A stretch of 64,000 nucleotides of DNA from Raoultibacter phocaeensis (GTDB taxonomy: Bacteria; Actinomycetota; Coriobacteriia; Coriobacteriales; Eggerthellaceae): positions 372,001 through 436,000 of the forward strand of contig NZ_CABDUX010000002.1 in assembly GCF_901411515.1 (NCBI RefSeq), in the 5' to 3' direction. How positions within the stretch are numbered: the stretch's first letter is position 1; each line of letters begins with the position of its first letter. The position numbers were made by a program, and so were the translations under genes. A model generated the notes under the pieces. That model did not search any database. It saw nothing but the letters and a program-made list of their open reading frames with translations, and had not been told where the DNA came from. Shown in pieces: positions 63,416 through 64,000 of the stretch.

Positions 63416-64000
63416 ATGGCAGAATTACCCCTGATCTTGGGCCTGGTAGCCGGCATCATCGCAGCCGTCTACGCAGGTGTCTTGATCACCCGGATCAACA
63501 AGATGCCTGCAGGCAATGAAAAAATGCAGAGCATCGCCGCGGCCATTCAAGAAGGAGCGATGGCGTATCTCGGCCGCCAGTACCGCACCGTCGCCATCGT
63601 CGGCGTTATCGTTGCCATCGTACTGCTCGTTCCCGGCTTCATGGGAGTATCGGGCTTCGGCATCTGGACGGCAATCGGCTTCATCGTAGGCGGCGTCGCA
63701 TCGGCTGCAGCAGGCTTCATCGGCATGCGCATCTCGGTTGCGGCGAACGTGCGCACGGCTGAAGCGGCACGCACGGGCCTTGGACATGCCCTGCGCGTGG
63801 CGTTCCAGTCGGGCACCGTCACCGGCATGTTCGTCATCGGACTCGGGATTCTCTCGGTGTCCGTCATGTCGTTTCTCGTGCTGACGGGCACGGCACCGTT
63901 TGCTGCGCTCGTGGGCCTCGGCTTCGGCGGTTCGCTCATCTCGGTGTTCGCGCGTCTCGGCGGCGGCATCTTCACCAAAGCCGCCGACGTGGGAGCCGAC
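63416..64000 (+). CDS. hppA: Membrane-bound proton/sodium pyrophosphatase, 5' part
   Basis: The first 195 codons of an integral membrane pyrophosphatase, which pumps H+ or Na+ with energy from pyrophosphate. Hydrophobic helices from residue 5 onward and GGGIFTKAADVGAD at the window edge match the family's conserved first catalytic region; the other catalytic motifs lie beyond the window. The residue that decides K+ dependence is also beyond the edge. The ATG at 63416 follows GGAAAGAGGG. Confidence 0.95.
   Translation, partial: MAELPLILGLVAGIIAAVYAGVLITRINKMPAGNEKMQSIAAAIQEGAMAYLGRQYRTVAIVGVIVAIVLLVPGFMGVSGFGIWTAIGFIVGGVASAAAGFIGMRISVAANVRTAEAARTGLGHALRVAFQSGTVTGMFVIGLGILSVSVMSFLVLTGTAPFAALVGLGFGGSLISVFARLGGGIFTKAADVGAD

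Noticed and set aside
1-64000. Transposases, integrases, tRNA or rRNA genes
   Set aside because: None found by reading for their motifs. The accessory region therefore shows no direct mark of a mobile element, despite its mixed content.

Overview
This window is chromosomal DNA from a high-GC Gram-positive anaerobe. I would place it in the Eggerthellaceae (Coriobacteriia), in or near the Eggerthella/Gordonibacter group. That rests on three things: Actinobacteria-type ribosomal proteins, a pyruvate:ferredoxin oxidoreductase beside a membrane pyrophosphatase, and many soluble molybdenum enzymes with MFS transporters and membrane-bound LuxR regulators, a pattern known from catechol-dehydroxylating gut Eggerthellaceae. 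The family is inferred from gene content, not from a search.

Bases 1-44,660 form an accessory catabolic region. It holds six large subunits of the DMSO-reductase (bis-MGD molybdenum) superfamily, called A to F here. A (6321-8714), B (13344-15725, minus), C (19135-21438) and D (22274-24577) are each paired with a ~110-120-residue ferredoxin carrying two [4Fe-4S] sites. E (28406-30991) with its small subunit (31003-31977) looks like pyrogallol-phloroglucinol transhydroxylase. F (40920-43145) has its own canonical [4Fe-4S] motif and resembles the acetylene hydratase branch. Around them lie six MFS transporters, a PucR-type regulator, two tandem membrane LuxR regulators, a TetR regulator, a sugar-isomerase-like protein, a cysteine desulfurase with an unfamiliar single-cysteine partner, and six very small zinc-ribbon proteins, three with Pro/Gly/Ala-rich tails. 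The likely logic is repeated: import an aromatic or other small molecule, transform it reductively or by transhydroxylation with a cytoplasmic molybdoenzyme fed by a small ferredoxin, and induce each module with its own regulator. The recurrent zinc-ribbon proteins are the least explained part and my first candidate for something new.

Between these modules sit a GGDEF/EAL protein (35528-37477, minus) and a secreted beta-helix surface protein (37918-40560).

Bases 44,870-55,272 are a core block: rplB to rpmD, rplO, secY and adk in the usual S10-spc order, driven by a good promoter just upstream of rplB. The normal first genes (rpsJ, rplC, rplD, rplW) and the genes usually found after adk (map, infA and onward) are absent, so the classical cluster is interrupted at both ends.

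Bases 55,300-64,000 hold a large multi-pass membrane protein with a possibly leaderless mRNA, an orphan Vsr endonuclease, a membrane GGDEF protein, pyruvate:ferredoxin oxidoreductase, and the first 195 codons of a membrane pyrophosphatase that runs off the window.

I saw no tRNA, rRNA, CRISPR array, integrase or transposase. Many intergenic gaps carry strong GC-rich hairpins, often without a U-tract. Starts were chosen by ribosome-binding sites and family length.
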